Shown here one piece after another: positions 21,805-31,892 of a stretch of DNA of 64,000 nucleotides. The notes beneath the pieces were generated by a model. The model saw only the letters and a list, made by a program, of their open reading frames with translations. It was not told the origin of the DNA and ran no database searches. This DNA comes from Capronia americana (taxonomy: Eukaryota; Ascomycota; Eurotiomycetes; Chaetothyriales; Herpotrichiellaceae), in NCBI GenBank assembly GCA_016110215.1, contig JADWQD010000006.1, forward strand, positions 1,116,001 through 1,180,000, read 5' to 3'. A program made the translations under genes and the position numbers. Numbering within the stretch: position 1 is the stretch's first letter; every line of letters starts with the position of its first letter.

Positions 21805-23480
21805 ATGGCTCCTGTGAATCCGGACGACTTGCCGGAAGACTGCTGCCTAGAGGTCATAAGGCTGTATGTTTTTGAGGGGCTGACAAGGAAAGAGCTGCAG
21901 CGAGCAGCGAACCATGGAATCTCGGAGTGCGAGTTCAGCCTGACGTAAGTGGCTGTGATATCAGAGGACTGGAATGCTTCATTTGCTGATGAGATGACCT
22001 ATACTTCAGCAAAAACCAATGGACCAAGTGGCTACACGGACGGGGAATCTACAAGAACGTCGACTCCCAAGAAGCCAAGTGGATCCAAGCGGAACGAGAG
22101 CGGCTCGGGCTTGCACCGGAAGGCTGGAATTGCTTGGTCCTGTCGGAGGGAGACATAGTCCTTGACATCCGTCAGGTCGAGAAGTACTGCAAATCCAAGT
22201 TCCAGTCCCTCACCGGCTTCAGCAGCCAACCGCATCTTCGAACGACTCGCAGGCGGCTCACAGTGGTGCCTCTCCGCTCCAACCTCAGCAGGCTCGACGA
22301 CCCCGATGCCTTCAGGGAATTTGGTCTGATGTTATGGTACACCAGCCAGCATTTCAACGACTGCTTCGATCGAACGGCGCCAGTGTGGCGTAAGAACGAA
22401 GATGGCTTATATGCTCGGAGTGAAGAACTCAAGGCCGGACTGAGAGCGCTGAGCAGTCTCCATAACACGGTAGTGGACGCTTTGAGTCAGCTGAGCAGAG
22501 AAGACAGTATTGGATGGGACATACTTCGCCGTGCGGTCGCCCTCTACCCAGATGTGGTACGGACGTACCATCACCGCCAGTTCCCAGATATTCTGGCAAT
22601 TCTCCTGTTGATTCAGAGAGCCCACCTTCTCGCAGCCATGCCTCCCGCTGAGGCAGGAGTGATTGACGATACTAGCGACCGTCATCGCACCGGAGGACGT
22701 GGAGCGGCGATGACGAATGTATCGCGTGAAATCCAGTCCAAGATGATTGACCTTCTCGTCGAGTGGGCTGAGCAAGAACTGCACGTGGGTGATCCGCGCA
22801 GGCGTATGTTCACACACCTGAAAGCCTTGATGCCCCTAGACCCTGCAGGACACCTTGTGGTGGCATTCGACACATATTGTCGCCACATATGGTTGTCCAG
22901 GGTAAAGACCGAGACCGAGGATTTCAAAGCGCATTACTCGTACAACCAGGCCAGTTTTGCACGTGCTGACCCTGGCGAATTCTATGAGCTTTTCCACGGC
23001 AAAAGTCGTGGCGAGATGCAGACAATGCTTGGACGAGTGGACGTATCCTTGGGCCACATCTCGCACCCAACATTCTGTCTCTGGCACACGGCAATCCGCT
23101 ACCTGCACCAGTGCGCCCAGAACAATGCAGACGCGCAACTCCTGTGTGAGAAGTTGATTCGTCGCATATATTCGGAATCTCTGCCGAACATCCCGGAAGG
23201 ATGGTGGAACACTACCACACTGCGTCAACTCAATCTGGATGCTGCTCTGACATTCTACTTGCTTGGCTCCATACAAGAGGCCCAAGGCTTACGATTGGAG
23301 GCGATGGACGCCTACAGCAAGGCGGTCAGAATGCGAGAAATCCTGATTCACCGCGATGTGTGGGATCCAACCTTGAAATCGGCATTGGAGGCACTGGCAT
23401 CCGTTTCCCAAGGATTAGGACGAGCAGAACACGCCGAGGCGTGTCGACAACGACTGGTAGGGATGCGTGCTGCTTTGTAA
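21805..23480 (+). CDS. Clr5-like N-terminal domain protein with helical C-terminal region
   Basis: A protein of 536 residues from exons 21805-21944 and 22010-23480. The first 65 residues read EVIRLYVFEGLTRKELQ, then KNQWTKWLHGRGIYKNV. This follows the spacing of the Clr5 domain, a small fungal putative DNA-binding module with a leucine/tyrosine helix and a final aromatic KN motif. The rest is rich in helices (DILAILLLIQRAHLLAAMP, MIDLLVEWAEQELHVGDPRRRMF, AALTFYLLGSIQEAQG, RLEAMDAYSKAVRMREIL). The last 80 residues look like a TPR-type repeat pair. Proteins of this layout are common and poorly studied in filamentous fungi. The Clr5 match is moderate, and the function is unknown. It may be nuclear or part of a scaffold. 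Confidence 0.75.
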
Positions 23481-24612
23481 ACCAAGCACGCCAGTGATGA
23501 CGTGACGGATATTTACCAAGGGCTTCTGGCAGCGGGAACTTGAGTCTCCAAGGGAAAGAGGTTGCATGTTAGCCCATCTGGTACGATGACGAGACTGCTT
23601 TGGCAATAAGGGTCATAGGGATGTTAGTATTAAGCCAGTTCAGTACGGAGTACCGGGTGAGGATCACATACTGTACGTTGGACGGCGTCGCCAGGGTCTT
23701 TGTGGATGGCTCAGGCGGTGAGGCTCTTCGGTGATTTATAGTACAGGTGCGATGTGGTAAGGTAGCGAGGTATTTCTTTTGACGGAGGAGTCCAGAAATC
23801 CGAGCGTAGCAAAGTAAAGCGCACTTGACGTATCGTATCGAGGTGCAGAGTACAGAGTATCAACGCCCGTAGCTGAAACTGAGAGGACAATCGTGGACAA
23901 ACGTCAGCAGAGCTACGATAGGTGTGCTACGTAACTCATCACCTGCCACCCGGTGCTTGCTCCGAGGAAGGTTCGAGGGACTCCGTTCTCCGTTCTGTGA
24001 GAAGAACACCCATTATATGGTCTTCACTCCACTCTAGTGCGTGTGCACGTGCTTGCTAGGCACAGAACCACGAACAAGAATACGAAGGAGGTAGAGGAAC
24101 AAGAACACGAGTAGGGAGAGGAATGAATCCATTTTCTCGACACCCAGGATCCCCTAGCGATACACTGACCATGCTGTGATCACGCTCATGGTCATGCTCA
24201 TCCTCAGCGCAAAAGAATCCCTATACCATGAGCTTGCGTTACCCCTTGCAATGAACTTGCTTCGCCTCGCGCAATCCAGGTGTGATCTCTGATCTCGCCG
24301 GTCGCCAACACCACGCGCAAGCAACACAGAAAACATAAAGCAGAACTCCATGTCATGTATATCTCTCGTCTCATCTCATACCCATACATCCCATCCATCC
24401 CGCACGCACAACGCACAAGTCGGACACCAACACGATCAAGAAACGCCAATGCTGTTTTTATCCGTCCAGAATATCAGCCACCCCGTCTCTCTTCGCTATA
24501 ATCTCATCGCTGTAATCTCATCATCGTCGCCGGAATTAATCAACCACCCCATTCCATCATCGCTATAATCTCATTCATCAAATGTAATGCCGCCCGGCAC
24601 ACCGCGTCTCAT
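23481..24612. other. Intergenic region
   Basis: A 1.1-kb region between the Clr5-like gene and the small minus-strand ORF. It holds a TACGGAGTA motif near 23643 and a twice-repeated CGCTATAATCTCAT stretch near 24493-24573. No gene is supported. Confidence 0.5.
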
Positions 24613-24834
24613 TTATAGCAACTCAAACTCCGCGACCTGAGTCTTCGCCTGCTCCCGCGTCTCTCGCAGCGCGGCCAACGGTCGTGGCTTAGGTAGAGTC
24701 GACAGCGCAGCCGTGGGAGTTTGAAGCTTTTGCTGCGCCATGGACGCGGGCATGGGCAGATAATACGCGGCAAGGAAGGGGGCCAGGGCCGTGGCCGTCG
24801 TGGCGACGAAGGTGGTGATTGTGAAGTGTGACAT
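24613..24834 (-). CDS. Small hypothetical protein, 73 residues, possible membrane anchor or mitochondrial protein
   Basis: A short frame with a strong start context (CAAAATGTCA). Residues 5-25 form a hydrophobic stretch rich in Thr and Ala (TTFVATTATALAPFLAAYYL). A Pro-rich linker follows, then a charged helix (ALRETREQAKTQVAEFELL). That layout resembles small single-pass membrane proteins of mitochondria or ER, but I recognise no family. A (CCACA)n array lies 80-140 bp upstream of its start. There is no intron. It may be real, but the length alone does not prove coding. Confidence 0.45.
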   Translation of the reverse strand: MSHFTITTFVATTATALAPFLAAYYLPMPASMAQQKLQTPTAALSTLPKPRPLAALRETREQAKTQVAEFELL

Positions 24835-25688
24835 TTTGAGATCGGTGGATTGTTGGATTTGCGTAGGTATGCTTGTTTGCTTTTCCGCTTCGAGAGAATG
24901 TGGTACACGCGCGTATGTGGTGTGGTGTGGTGTGGTGTGGTGTGGTGTGGTGTGGTGTGGTGTGGTGTGGTGTGGTGTTGTTTTGTGTATCGCGTGAACG
25001 AGAGACTCGAGTGAATTTCTATGCTCTATGCTCTATGCTCTATGCTAAAGCCAAAAAAAAGGGAGCCACAAATGCGGGTTTCAAAAGAATGTATAAATAC
25101 TTGTACTCCGTACGCAGGGACAGAACAGAGCAGTGGCGGGTAAAAGATTGAAAGAAAGGAGAAAAATCACGCAGGCCTGCAGGGCGCGAGTCGAAAAAAT
25201 TTGTGGCGTTGCCCTGTAGATCGATCTCGAAGCTCGGCCACAGCGAAAGGTGACACGCTGCAAGGGGTAACAGGGGTAAGCGGCAGAGGCGGTGAATTTG
25301 GCGATTCAGACAGTTCTGATTCAGATCCTGGTGCTTGGGGATTGGGGGATACGAACTAAATTTGGGGAAAGGGACTGTCCACAGTCTACATTAATTAACC
25401 GCCGGTAATTTCTTGCCGCGCCTATCGCTACCGCTACGTAGTACCCCGACCGTCACAGTCTATACTCTATATTTGCTGGTAATGCTCGCGGCACAAGCCT
25501 GTGAATCTTACTGTACACGGAGGACTCGCACGTTGGACCGATCTGCCGTCAGCAGAGGCGTTGTTTGCTAAATGCGTACGTATAGCAAGTATGTTTATTT
25601 CGAGCATTCTACAGAGAAGGAATCTATGGAATCCATCCCTTCTACTGCGTATTCCGTACTCTTCCTTGCTGGCCACACAGTACGAGTA
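24835..25688. other. Intergenic region
   Basis: It lies between the small ORF and the 3' end of the bZIP gene. The TGTGG array (24916-24975) and a fourfold ATGCTCT/CTATGCT run near 25019-25045 are the only structures I see. Confidence 0.5.
24916..24975. repeat. TGTGG pentanucleotide array, 12 units
   Basis: Twelve perfect TGTGG units followed by one TGTTG variant. It sits just upstream of the small minus-strand ORF, probably in its promoter or leader. Confidence 0.95.
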
Positions 25689-26696
25689 CTACATAGTACC
25701 CGTCCTTTGCCATTGATCCTTCTCAGCCACCAGATCTGCCAATTTCTTCTCCAGCTCTCGGATTTTGTCCAGCTTGTTCTGACGATGTTTTCGCGAGTTC
25801 ATCGTATTGCGAATGCGCTGCGCGCCTTTCTTATCCGCCATGTCGACGAAATGGATTTGTGGGCCGTACGTCGAAACCCCCTCCTTAGGCTTCGGCTTCG
25901 AAACACCGCCGCCCAGAGTGGCGGGCGTGCTCGCCGTTGATGCGGGTGGTGTGATATTGATAGATCTGAAGGAGTCTGGGTCGGCTTTCCGCTGCGAAGA
26001 ACAGGGCACGGTTGTTGCGGACGGGGAAGCTGCCGCCGCCGTATCGCTCCGTCCTGGCTTGAGGGCCATGGAGGACGTAGACATAGACATAGAGATACCT
26101 CCACAGGGCGCTTGGAATGTCGGACCCGACGGACACGGAAGATCTCCTGGGAAGGACACGGCAAACGGATTTGCGAAGAAGTTTTCCGCAAACGAGAAGG
26201 TCATGCCGTGGGTTTCTTCCATTGGTTCTTCCTTAGGAGAAGAAGAATGAGCTCTTGCTCCCGCTCCCGCTCCCTGCTGGAACAGATCTCCTTCTCCCTC
26301 CATAGGGATATAGTGCGCCGCCTCTTGTAGAGCCTGAACTGTGTCTCCGTCGTAGACATCGTTACTAAGATCCTCGAAGGGATCAAAGTCACAGGCTCCT
26401 GTCAAGGGGGCATGACGCTGATAGTCACCGACGGGATGACTCGTGTTATTGTTGATCAAGGAGGCATGATGCTGATAGTCACCGACGGGGTGACTTGAGT
26501 TGTTGTTGTATGATTGAACATGTCGCTGGCCATGACAGTTGCCATGGACCAGAGGATGAGACCGAGGATGAAGACTTTGTAAAACCGGATATTCCCACTC
26601 GGGCCATAGGAGGCGATTCTTATGGCGGGAAGAGGGCAGCGAGCTTTCGAACAGGCTTGGCGAAGACGTTGACAGCCATTGTTGACTATAGTCCAA
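25689..26696 (-). CDS. bZIP transcription factor (5' end of model uncertain)
   Basis: The frame is open for 336 codons, but its first codon at 26696 is TTG, and an in-frame stop lies five codons further upstream. The first in-frame ATG is at 26303 (MEGEGDLFQ). The true start is therefore either there or in an upstream exon spliced to this one. The C terminus holds the bZIP basic region RIRNTMNSRKHRQNK with the invariant Asn-x7-Arg spacing, followed by a short zipper (IRELEKKLADLVAEK). The stop comes soon after, so the zipper is unusually short. The preceding region is Ser/Pro/Gly-rich. A 51-bp tandem repeat encodes two copies of SHPVGDYQ.HA near 26412-26512, upstream of the first ATG. I infer a nuclear DNA-binding dimer. 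Confidence 0.7.
   Translation of the reverse strand: MDYSQQWLSTSSPSLFESSLPSSRHKNRLLWPEWEYPVLQSLHPRSHPLVHGNCHGQRHVQSYNNNSSHPVGDYQHHASLINNNTSHPVGDYQRHAPLTGACDFDPFEDLSNDVYDGDTVQALQEAAHYIPMEGEGDLFQQGAGAGARAHSSSPKEEPMEETHGMTFSFAENFFANPFAVSFPGDLPCPSGPTFQAPCGGISMSMSTSSMALKPGRSDTAAAASPSATTVPCSSQRKADPDSFRSINITPPASTASTPATLGGGVSKPKPKEGVSTYGPQIHFVDMADKKGAQRIRNTMNSRKHRQNKLDKIRELEKKLADLVAEKDQWQRTGTM
26412..26512. repeat. Two-copy tandem repeat of about 51 bp in the bZIP frame
   Basis: Two copies of the TGCTGATAGTCACCGACGGG type differ at a few bases, with one starting near 26417 and the other near 26468. In the bZIP frame they encode SHPVGDYQHHASL and SHPVGDYQRHAPL. Synonymous and conservative differences hint that the repeat is translated. 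Confidence 0.75.
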
Positions 26697-27976
26697 GTTG
26701 ACGTCCGCTCAGGACGGGGGGTGATCTGGATTGCCTTGCTTTGCTTGCTGTTCTTGCCTGGTCCGCAAGGCCGGATGTGCGAGAGGGATGGAAAGAGAGG
26801 AAAGGAAAGTGGAAGTGGAAAGGAGGGGTTGAGCATTGAAAAGGCGACGTGAGCCTGTCGTCGTCCGAGGCGGATCGAAGATGTCGAGCTAGGCCACTTT
26901 GCGTAACTGGAACTTGGGCCGAATGTCACCTGCAAGTCAGACGGTTGAATTCTCGTATCGCCAATGGATTGTGTCCGTTCGCAGGCACACTCTGCAGAGG
27001 AAGCCTCGATATCTCCTGTCAGACAAATCCTGCCGTTGACCGTCGGCGGATGAGTCACCAGCTTGTGCGACTGTCGCAGCAAAGAAGTGCCGCAACGTCA
27101 TTCTTAGAGATTGCAAAGGTTACTACCACTCACTCCACCATCCTCTAATAATGCCATCCACAGCACGGAGTACGTCCTACCACATACCACAACCGTCACG
27201 ACTGGCGGCTCAACCATCACTCCCTATTCTTCCATATACCCAAACCACACACACATGCTCAATCATACCCCCCCCTCGACGAACCTCGCCACGGCCGGCC
27301 ATCAAGGGAGTGCTGTACATCTCTCATCGTCGACATCGCGACCAGTGCAAGAATCGAGTAGGTCTTTAAAAACCCACCGTCCGCTCACCGTGCTTGCTTG
27401 ATGTTGGTCGTGAACAAAACCCAGCAGCGATGATGACGACCGATCCGATTGTCCAGCCGACATCAATTGATTTCTCGTGAAATCACTCCTGTTTTGCCGA
27501 TCTGAGCTCTGCGTACTTGTATCACTTGTACTTCTTCTTTCTTGTTCTTTTGCATCATGAGGGTGTCTACTCTTCTTTCTTGTTCTTTGTATGATGATCG
27601 TTGTGTCTATTGGATACCTTGCATGAGGTCTTGCATGGAATGATACGGGACTTCAGAAGAGGTACCCGGGTGGTGGATCTCGTTCTGTAGGAGGTTGGTA
27701 TGGTTGCTTGCTTGACACGGCAACCAGGCAATGTGCCATAGTATGTGCCATGCATACGGAACAGCATATGGATACGTATGTATGTACAAGAATTAGAGTC
27801 TATTTCCAGGCCGAGCAGAAATGTTTATTCCAATGTGTCCCTTTTTCTAATCCACGCTATGCAAGAAAGAGTACGTATGTTGTATGTACTGTATGTAAAG
27901 GATTGGACGGCCTAATGTTCTCAAGCCATGGGACGGTATTGCATAATACGGTGTAGATTCCGGGCTTGACCCGTGC
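26697..27976. other. Intergenic region upstream of the bZIP gene
   Basis: About 1.3 kb that should hold the bZIP promoter, and possibly its first exon, plus the 3' UTR of the glucanase gene. I could not identify the missing exon with confidence. No other gene is visible. Confidence 0.5.
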
Positions 27977-28846
27977 TCATGACCCGCACGTCATATCGAT
28001 CAGCGGGTTGTAGGTGGAATCGACCACGGCAAAACTGGGCGAGGCGGTGAAGTCGTCGAGGTCGTAGAAGAAATAATTCAAGCTGCTGAAGCTAGCGCAG
28101 GAGACCTGCCACCAGTACGTCTGGAGACTCTCGACCGAGGGCACCGCGTCGCCAACAGCATCCCCGGAAATAGGCTGGCCCGTCTCTGTCGTCCACACGT
28201 CCTTGCCCTGCGCGACGGCGCGGACCTGGTTGACTGCCGTCCAGTACGCATCGCTGGCGGCCCCGTTGTCAATCCCCACGCCCTGCCAGTATGGATATGC
28301 GTCGTTGCCGAGCCAGTCGACGGCCTCGATCACCGGGGTGTTGGCGCCATCCACCCACGCGGTCCATGTATCGACGTGTCCTACGGACTTGTCGCTGGCT
28401 CCCAAACCCCACAGCATACCCCGGACATCGTTGATTTGAGAAGCCAAGGTGTTGGCGTCGGTATCGCCGCGGTAGAGGTCCTCCGAACCAACAGACACGG
28501 CCAATATCCAGTCGTGCCCGTACTGTTGAATGGCTTCCAATAGGGCTTGCTTCTCCGCCTCGTAGTGGGTGTTGTCTTCGGTCCAGATGCCGACTAGGAG
28601 GTTTGTCCCCGTGTTTAGTGCGGCAGGAACGGCGTTGGCCAGGGTATTGCAGTCGCTCGAGGCGTAGAGCCGAGCACTCTTGAAGTTCCCGGGAAAGCTG
28701 GCAATCTTGTTGAAGGCGAATTCCCAGTCGGACTGGCTTCGACAGGCTCCGTTGGCCAGGTTGGCACCGATGTTGAATCCTTTGTAGTAGGCATGTGCTC
28801 CGGAGACGGTCGCAGCCGTAAGAGCAACCAATTGACTCGTCTTCAT
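27977..28846 (-). CDS. Secreted glucan endo-1,3-beta-glucosidase, GH17 family
   Basis: A single-exon enzyme of 289 residues. The N terminus is a signal peptide (SQLVALTAATVSGAHA, cleavage near residue 19), followed at once by the start of the GH17 barrel (YYKGFNIGANLANG). The acid/base is E122 in SVGSEDLYRG and the nucleophile is E221 in VWTTETGQPISG; both surrounding motifs are characteristic of GH17. Aromatics for substrate binding include NDAYPYWQG. There is no Ser/Thr-rich extension or GPI tail, so the protein should be free in the wall or the medium. It cleaves or rearranges beta-1,3-glucan during wall remodelling. The neighbouring GH47 gene is divergent and also belongs to the secretory pathway. 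Confidence 0.92.
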   Translation of the reverse strand: MKTSQLVALTAATVSGAHAYYKGFNIGANLANGACRSQSDWEFAFNKIASFPGNFKSARLYASSDCNTLANAVPAALNTGTNLLVGIWTEDNTHYEAEKQALLEAIQQYGHDWILAVSVGSEDLYRGDTDANTLASQINDVRGMLWGLGASDKSVGHVDTWTAWVDGANTPVIEAVDWLGNDAYPYWQGVGIDNGAASDAYWTAVNQVRAVAQGKDVWTTETGQPISGDAVGDAVPSVESLQTYWWQVSCASFSSLNYFFYDLDDFTASPSFAVVDSTYNPLIDMTCGS

Positions 28847-30024
28847 CTTGGCTTTGGAAGTTCGTTAAGTATTCAACCAGTTGTATTAAGCTTTGGGAAG
28901 GGGTTTCAAAAAGTCAACCAGAATATCGTCGACCGGACAGAAATGATTCTTCGTTGCAACAAACGAGTGATTGTAATATGAAGCGGTTTCAAACGAATGA
29001 CTGACAGGAAATGGCTTGCAAAATGAATGACTTTTCCTTGCTCAAGCGACTGAACTGTACAACGAAGATAACTTAAACCACAGAGAGGAATGAAGGATGC
29101 GTGCGTGTCATGGAGAAGGGAAATCGAACACCCCGTCCACTTCCACACCAGTCAGGGTTGGTCCCTGCTCCTTCTGATGATGAACAGAACATACGTAGTA
29201 TTCCAAGCGTCGTTCGCGTTCTGGAGTAAAGCAGGCAAAGCAGGAAAGCCCACAGGATGCCCAATGCACCGAAAAGGGGCGCCACCCGGCCGCCTGGAAC
29301 GCCATCCGACAGCCACAAGCCCATGTTTCGACGACGATCAGCGGCCCATTGTTTGCGGCTGTGCCTGACTGAGCGGGACCCGCGAGATTGAGTGGATCGC
29401 GGTGTCGGCGAATGATCACGCTCAACTCGAGGCTCTGATCCAGCGTGTACTCAGAGGGGAGAGACATCCATTTCCGAGGTGACCGAAGATGCTCAGAGAC
29501 TGAGACAAGGCGACGCAAGACACGCGCCGACATGGACGAAAGATGATCTGGAGAGCGAGTGATAAAAATACTCGTACACTGCGGGTAGCGTCTCGATCGT
29601 CCGGCTCGTGTTGCATGCATGCCGCCGGCTGGGCACCTGGGCACCTGGGCAAGCGAGCCACCAGAGGCGAGCCATTCGAGCCTGGGGCGCCCGGGGAGCC
29701 CAAGCCTGATTTGGCGGCGAGGCTCTGACCTCAGACGTAACATCTTCTCACACATTCCGCCAGCAAAAGCCAACCTCAAACTCCAGCTCCCCGGTCATGC
29801 TTGTTGCAGCCAAGGACACGGAAACATGAGCGACAAGACGCGCGATCACGATCAGGGTTAAAAGTTGCCGTGGCTTGGTTCCAGCGGTCTGGGCAGGACC
29901 CCCCTCCAACTACGAGTACCGATTACAAGTGAGTTCTGCGTCGGCAGGAAGGCGAAGAATATCTCAGAATGAGACCGCGAGATCGTGCTGATCGGGACCC
30001 TCTAAATATCGCCGTCAACTACAC
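28847..30024. other. Divergent promoter region of the glucanase and mannosidase genes
   Basis: A 1.18-kb gap. It includes short direct repeats (GGGCACCTGGGCACCTGGGC near 29633) and two TACTCGTA-type motifs. I see no gene. Confidence 0.5.
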
Positions 30025-31818
30025 ATGGCCATCCGCTTAAGAAGGATTGTCTTCTTCTCCACCGCCACATGCACGCTGCTGTTCCTCTTCTGGCGTCTCC
30101 AGGACAGATTTCTAGACGCGGCCCGCGAGCATGTGGACCAAGGCACAAGTAGCTACTACTACCAGGCACGATTCGGCATCGGGCCAGGCCATCTGCTCAA
30201 CCCTGTGTCCAGCTATATCCCTCTGCCGACGGCGACGCGAGTCTTGCCCAGGATCCAACATGACTTCAAGGCAGCCAGGAATGCGGGCAGCCAAACTCGA
30301 CTCGCTCGTCTCGAAGTCATCAAGGAGGCGATGATGCATTCCTGGCGTGGCTATCGGGAGAAAGCCTGGCTGATGGACGAGCTCTCCCCAGTGACGGGCG
30401 GCTCGCGAAAGACTCTGGGCGGCTGGTCCGTCTCGCTGGTTGACGCACTCGACACGCTCTGGCTGATGGGCATGACGGCCGAGTTTGAAGAGGCTGTTAC
30501 GGCTGTGGCGGACATTGACTTCACCACCGCCACGCAACTGCCGATTAATGTGTTTGAGACGACGATTCGATACCTCGGTGGCCTGATCGGAGCGTATGAT
30601 GTGAGCAGTGGGAAATACCCGATATTGCTCGACAAGGCAAGGGAGCTCGGGGATATGCTGTACGAGGCGTTCGACACGCAGAATCACATGCCCGTCACGA
30701 AATGGTCGAGGATCGGCCCTGGGATCGAGGCGCCAAATGCTCAGACATTGATTGCTGAGCTGGGGACGCTCAGCCTGGAATTCACGAGACTCACGCAGTT
30801 GACCGGCGATCCGAGATACTACGATGCCGTGCAGCGCATCACGGACTGTCTGGAGAGTCAGCAAAACCAGACAAGATTTCCGGGTCTATTCCCTCATATT
30901 GTCAATGCGAGAGATTGCTACTTCTTCGACGGGGTGTCCTTCTCCCTTGGCGGGTCCGCGGACTCGGTGTACGAATACTTCCCCAAGGAGTATCAGCTGC
31001 TGGCGGGTGGCGCTGAACAGTACAGGAAGCTCTATGAGATTGCCAAAGACCCGATAAAGAACTCGATCCTCTTCAGGCCTATGACCCCGACAGATGAGGA
31101 CATTCTTCTGGCGGGCACAGTGAAGGCCTACAGACCTGGAAACATGAAGCTGATACCACAGACGCAACATCTCGCATGCTTTGCAGGTGGCATGTTTGCA
31201 TTGGGAGCCAAAATATTCAACACCCCAGAGGATATAGAGACGGCTGAGAAGCTGGTCCGTGGCTGTATCTGGGCGTATGGCCAGACAGCAACTGGCATCA
31301 TGCCGGAGATGTTTCATGCCGTCCCTTGCTCTGATGAGCACCCTGAATGTCCTTGGGACGAACAAGCTTGGGGCGAAGCCATGTTTGAGCTCAACACGAA
31401 GGACGAATCGCCCGAGGACAAACTCCTGCCGCATGACGTGCAGGTCCGTCAAAAATCCCAACGCCTGCGGTTCCCAAAGGCCATTTCCGCAATCGCGAAT
31501 CGCGAATACGCTCTGCGCCCAGAAGCGCTAGAGTCCATTTTCGTCCTCTACCGTATCACGGGTGATGAGTCGTTGCGGGAGAGTGCGTGGCACATGTTCG
31601 AGGCGATCATGAAGCAGACCAGGACGGAATACGGCTTCTCGTGTATTGAAGACGTCACCCAGCCGGAGTCGAAGAAGACGGACAAGATGGAGAGTTTCTG
31701 GATGGCAGAGACCTTGAAGTATATGTGGCTGCTGTTCGAGGACCCCACCGTCCTGAGCCTGGATGAATTCGTCTTCAACACCGAGGCACATCCATTCCGG
31801 CTGGCGACGAGGGGATAG
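30025..31818 (+). CDS. Class I alpha-1,2-mannosidase, GH47
   Basis: A single-exon protein of 597 residues. A short basic head (MAIRLRR) and one hydrophobic segment (IVFFSTATCTLLFLFW) make it a type II membrane protein of the ER or Golgi. The GH47 (alpha/alpha)7 barrel follows: MMHSWRGYREKAW, LVDALDTLWLMGM, FETTIRYLGGLIGAYD, and GGSADSVYEYFPKEYQLL with its acidic pair. The C-terminal EALESIFVLYRITGD and KMESFWMAETLKYMWLLFED blocks lead to FVFNTEAHPF, whose Thr coordinates the catalytic calcium in this family. It trims alpha-1,2-mannose from N-glycans. Several fungal paralogues exist, so I do not assign ER against Golgi type. Confidence 0.93.
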   Translation: MAIRLRRIVFFSTATCTLLFLFWRLQDRFLDAAREHVDQGTSSYYYQARFGIGPGHLLNPVSSYIPLPTATRVLPRIQHDFKAARNAGSQTRLARLEVIKEAMMHSWRGYREKAWLMDELSPVTGGSRKTLGGWSVSLVDALDTLWLMGMTAEFEEAVTAVADIDFTTATQLPINVFETTIRYLGGLIGAYDVSSGKYPILLDKARELGDMLYEAFDTQNHMPVTKWSRIGPGIEAPNAQTLIAELGTLSLEFTRLTQLTGDPRYYDAVQRITDCLESQQNQTRFPGLFPHIVNARDCYFFDGVSFSLGGSADSVYEYFPKEYQLLAGGAEQYRKLYEIAKDPIKNSILFRPMTPTDEDILLAGTVKAYRPGNMKLIPQTQHLACFAGGMFALGAKIFNTPEDIETAEKLVRGCIWAYGQTATGIMPEMFHAVPCSDEHPECPWDEQAWGEAMFELNTKDESPEDKLLPHDVQVRQKSQRLRFPKAISAIANREYALRPEALESIFVLYRITGDESLRESAWHMFEAIMKQTRTEYGFSCIEDVTQPESKKTDKMESFWMAETLKYMWLLFEDPTVLSLDEFVFNTEAHPFRLATRG

Positions 31819-31892
31819 CATTCCATGCCGAAGTAGTTCTGGCAGTCAGTGATTGAGCACCCAGAGTCTGAATGAATCTCCAGCCGCACAGA

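Noticed and set aside
23960..24010. Possible tRNA T-loop (GGTTCGA) near 23970
   Set aside because: No matching acceptor, D or anticodon stems can be drawn around it.
30112..30864. 250-codon minus-strand open frame
   Set aside because: It is antisense to the GH47 mannosidase, which has full family motifs in this stretch.
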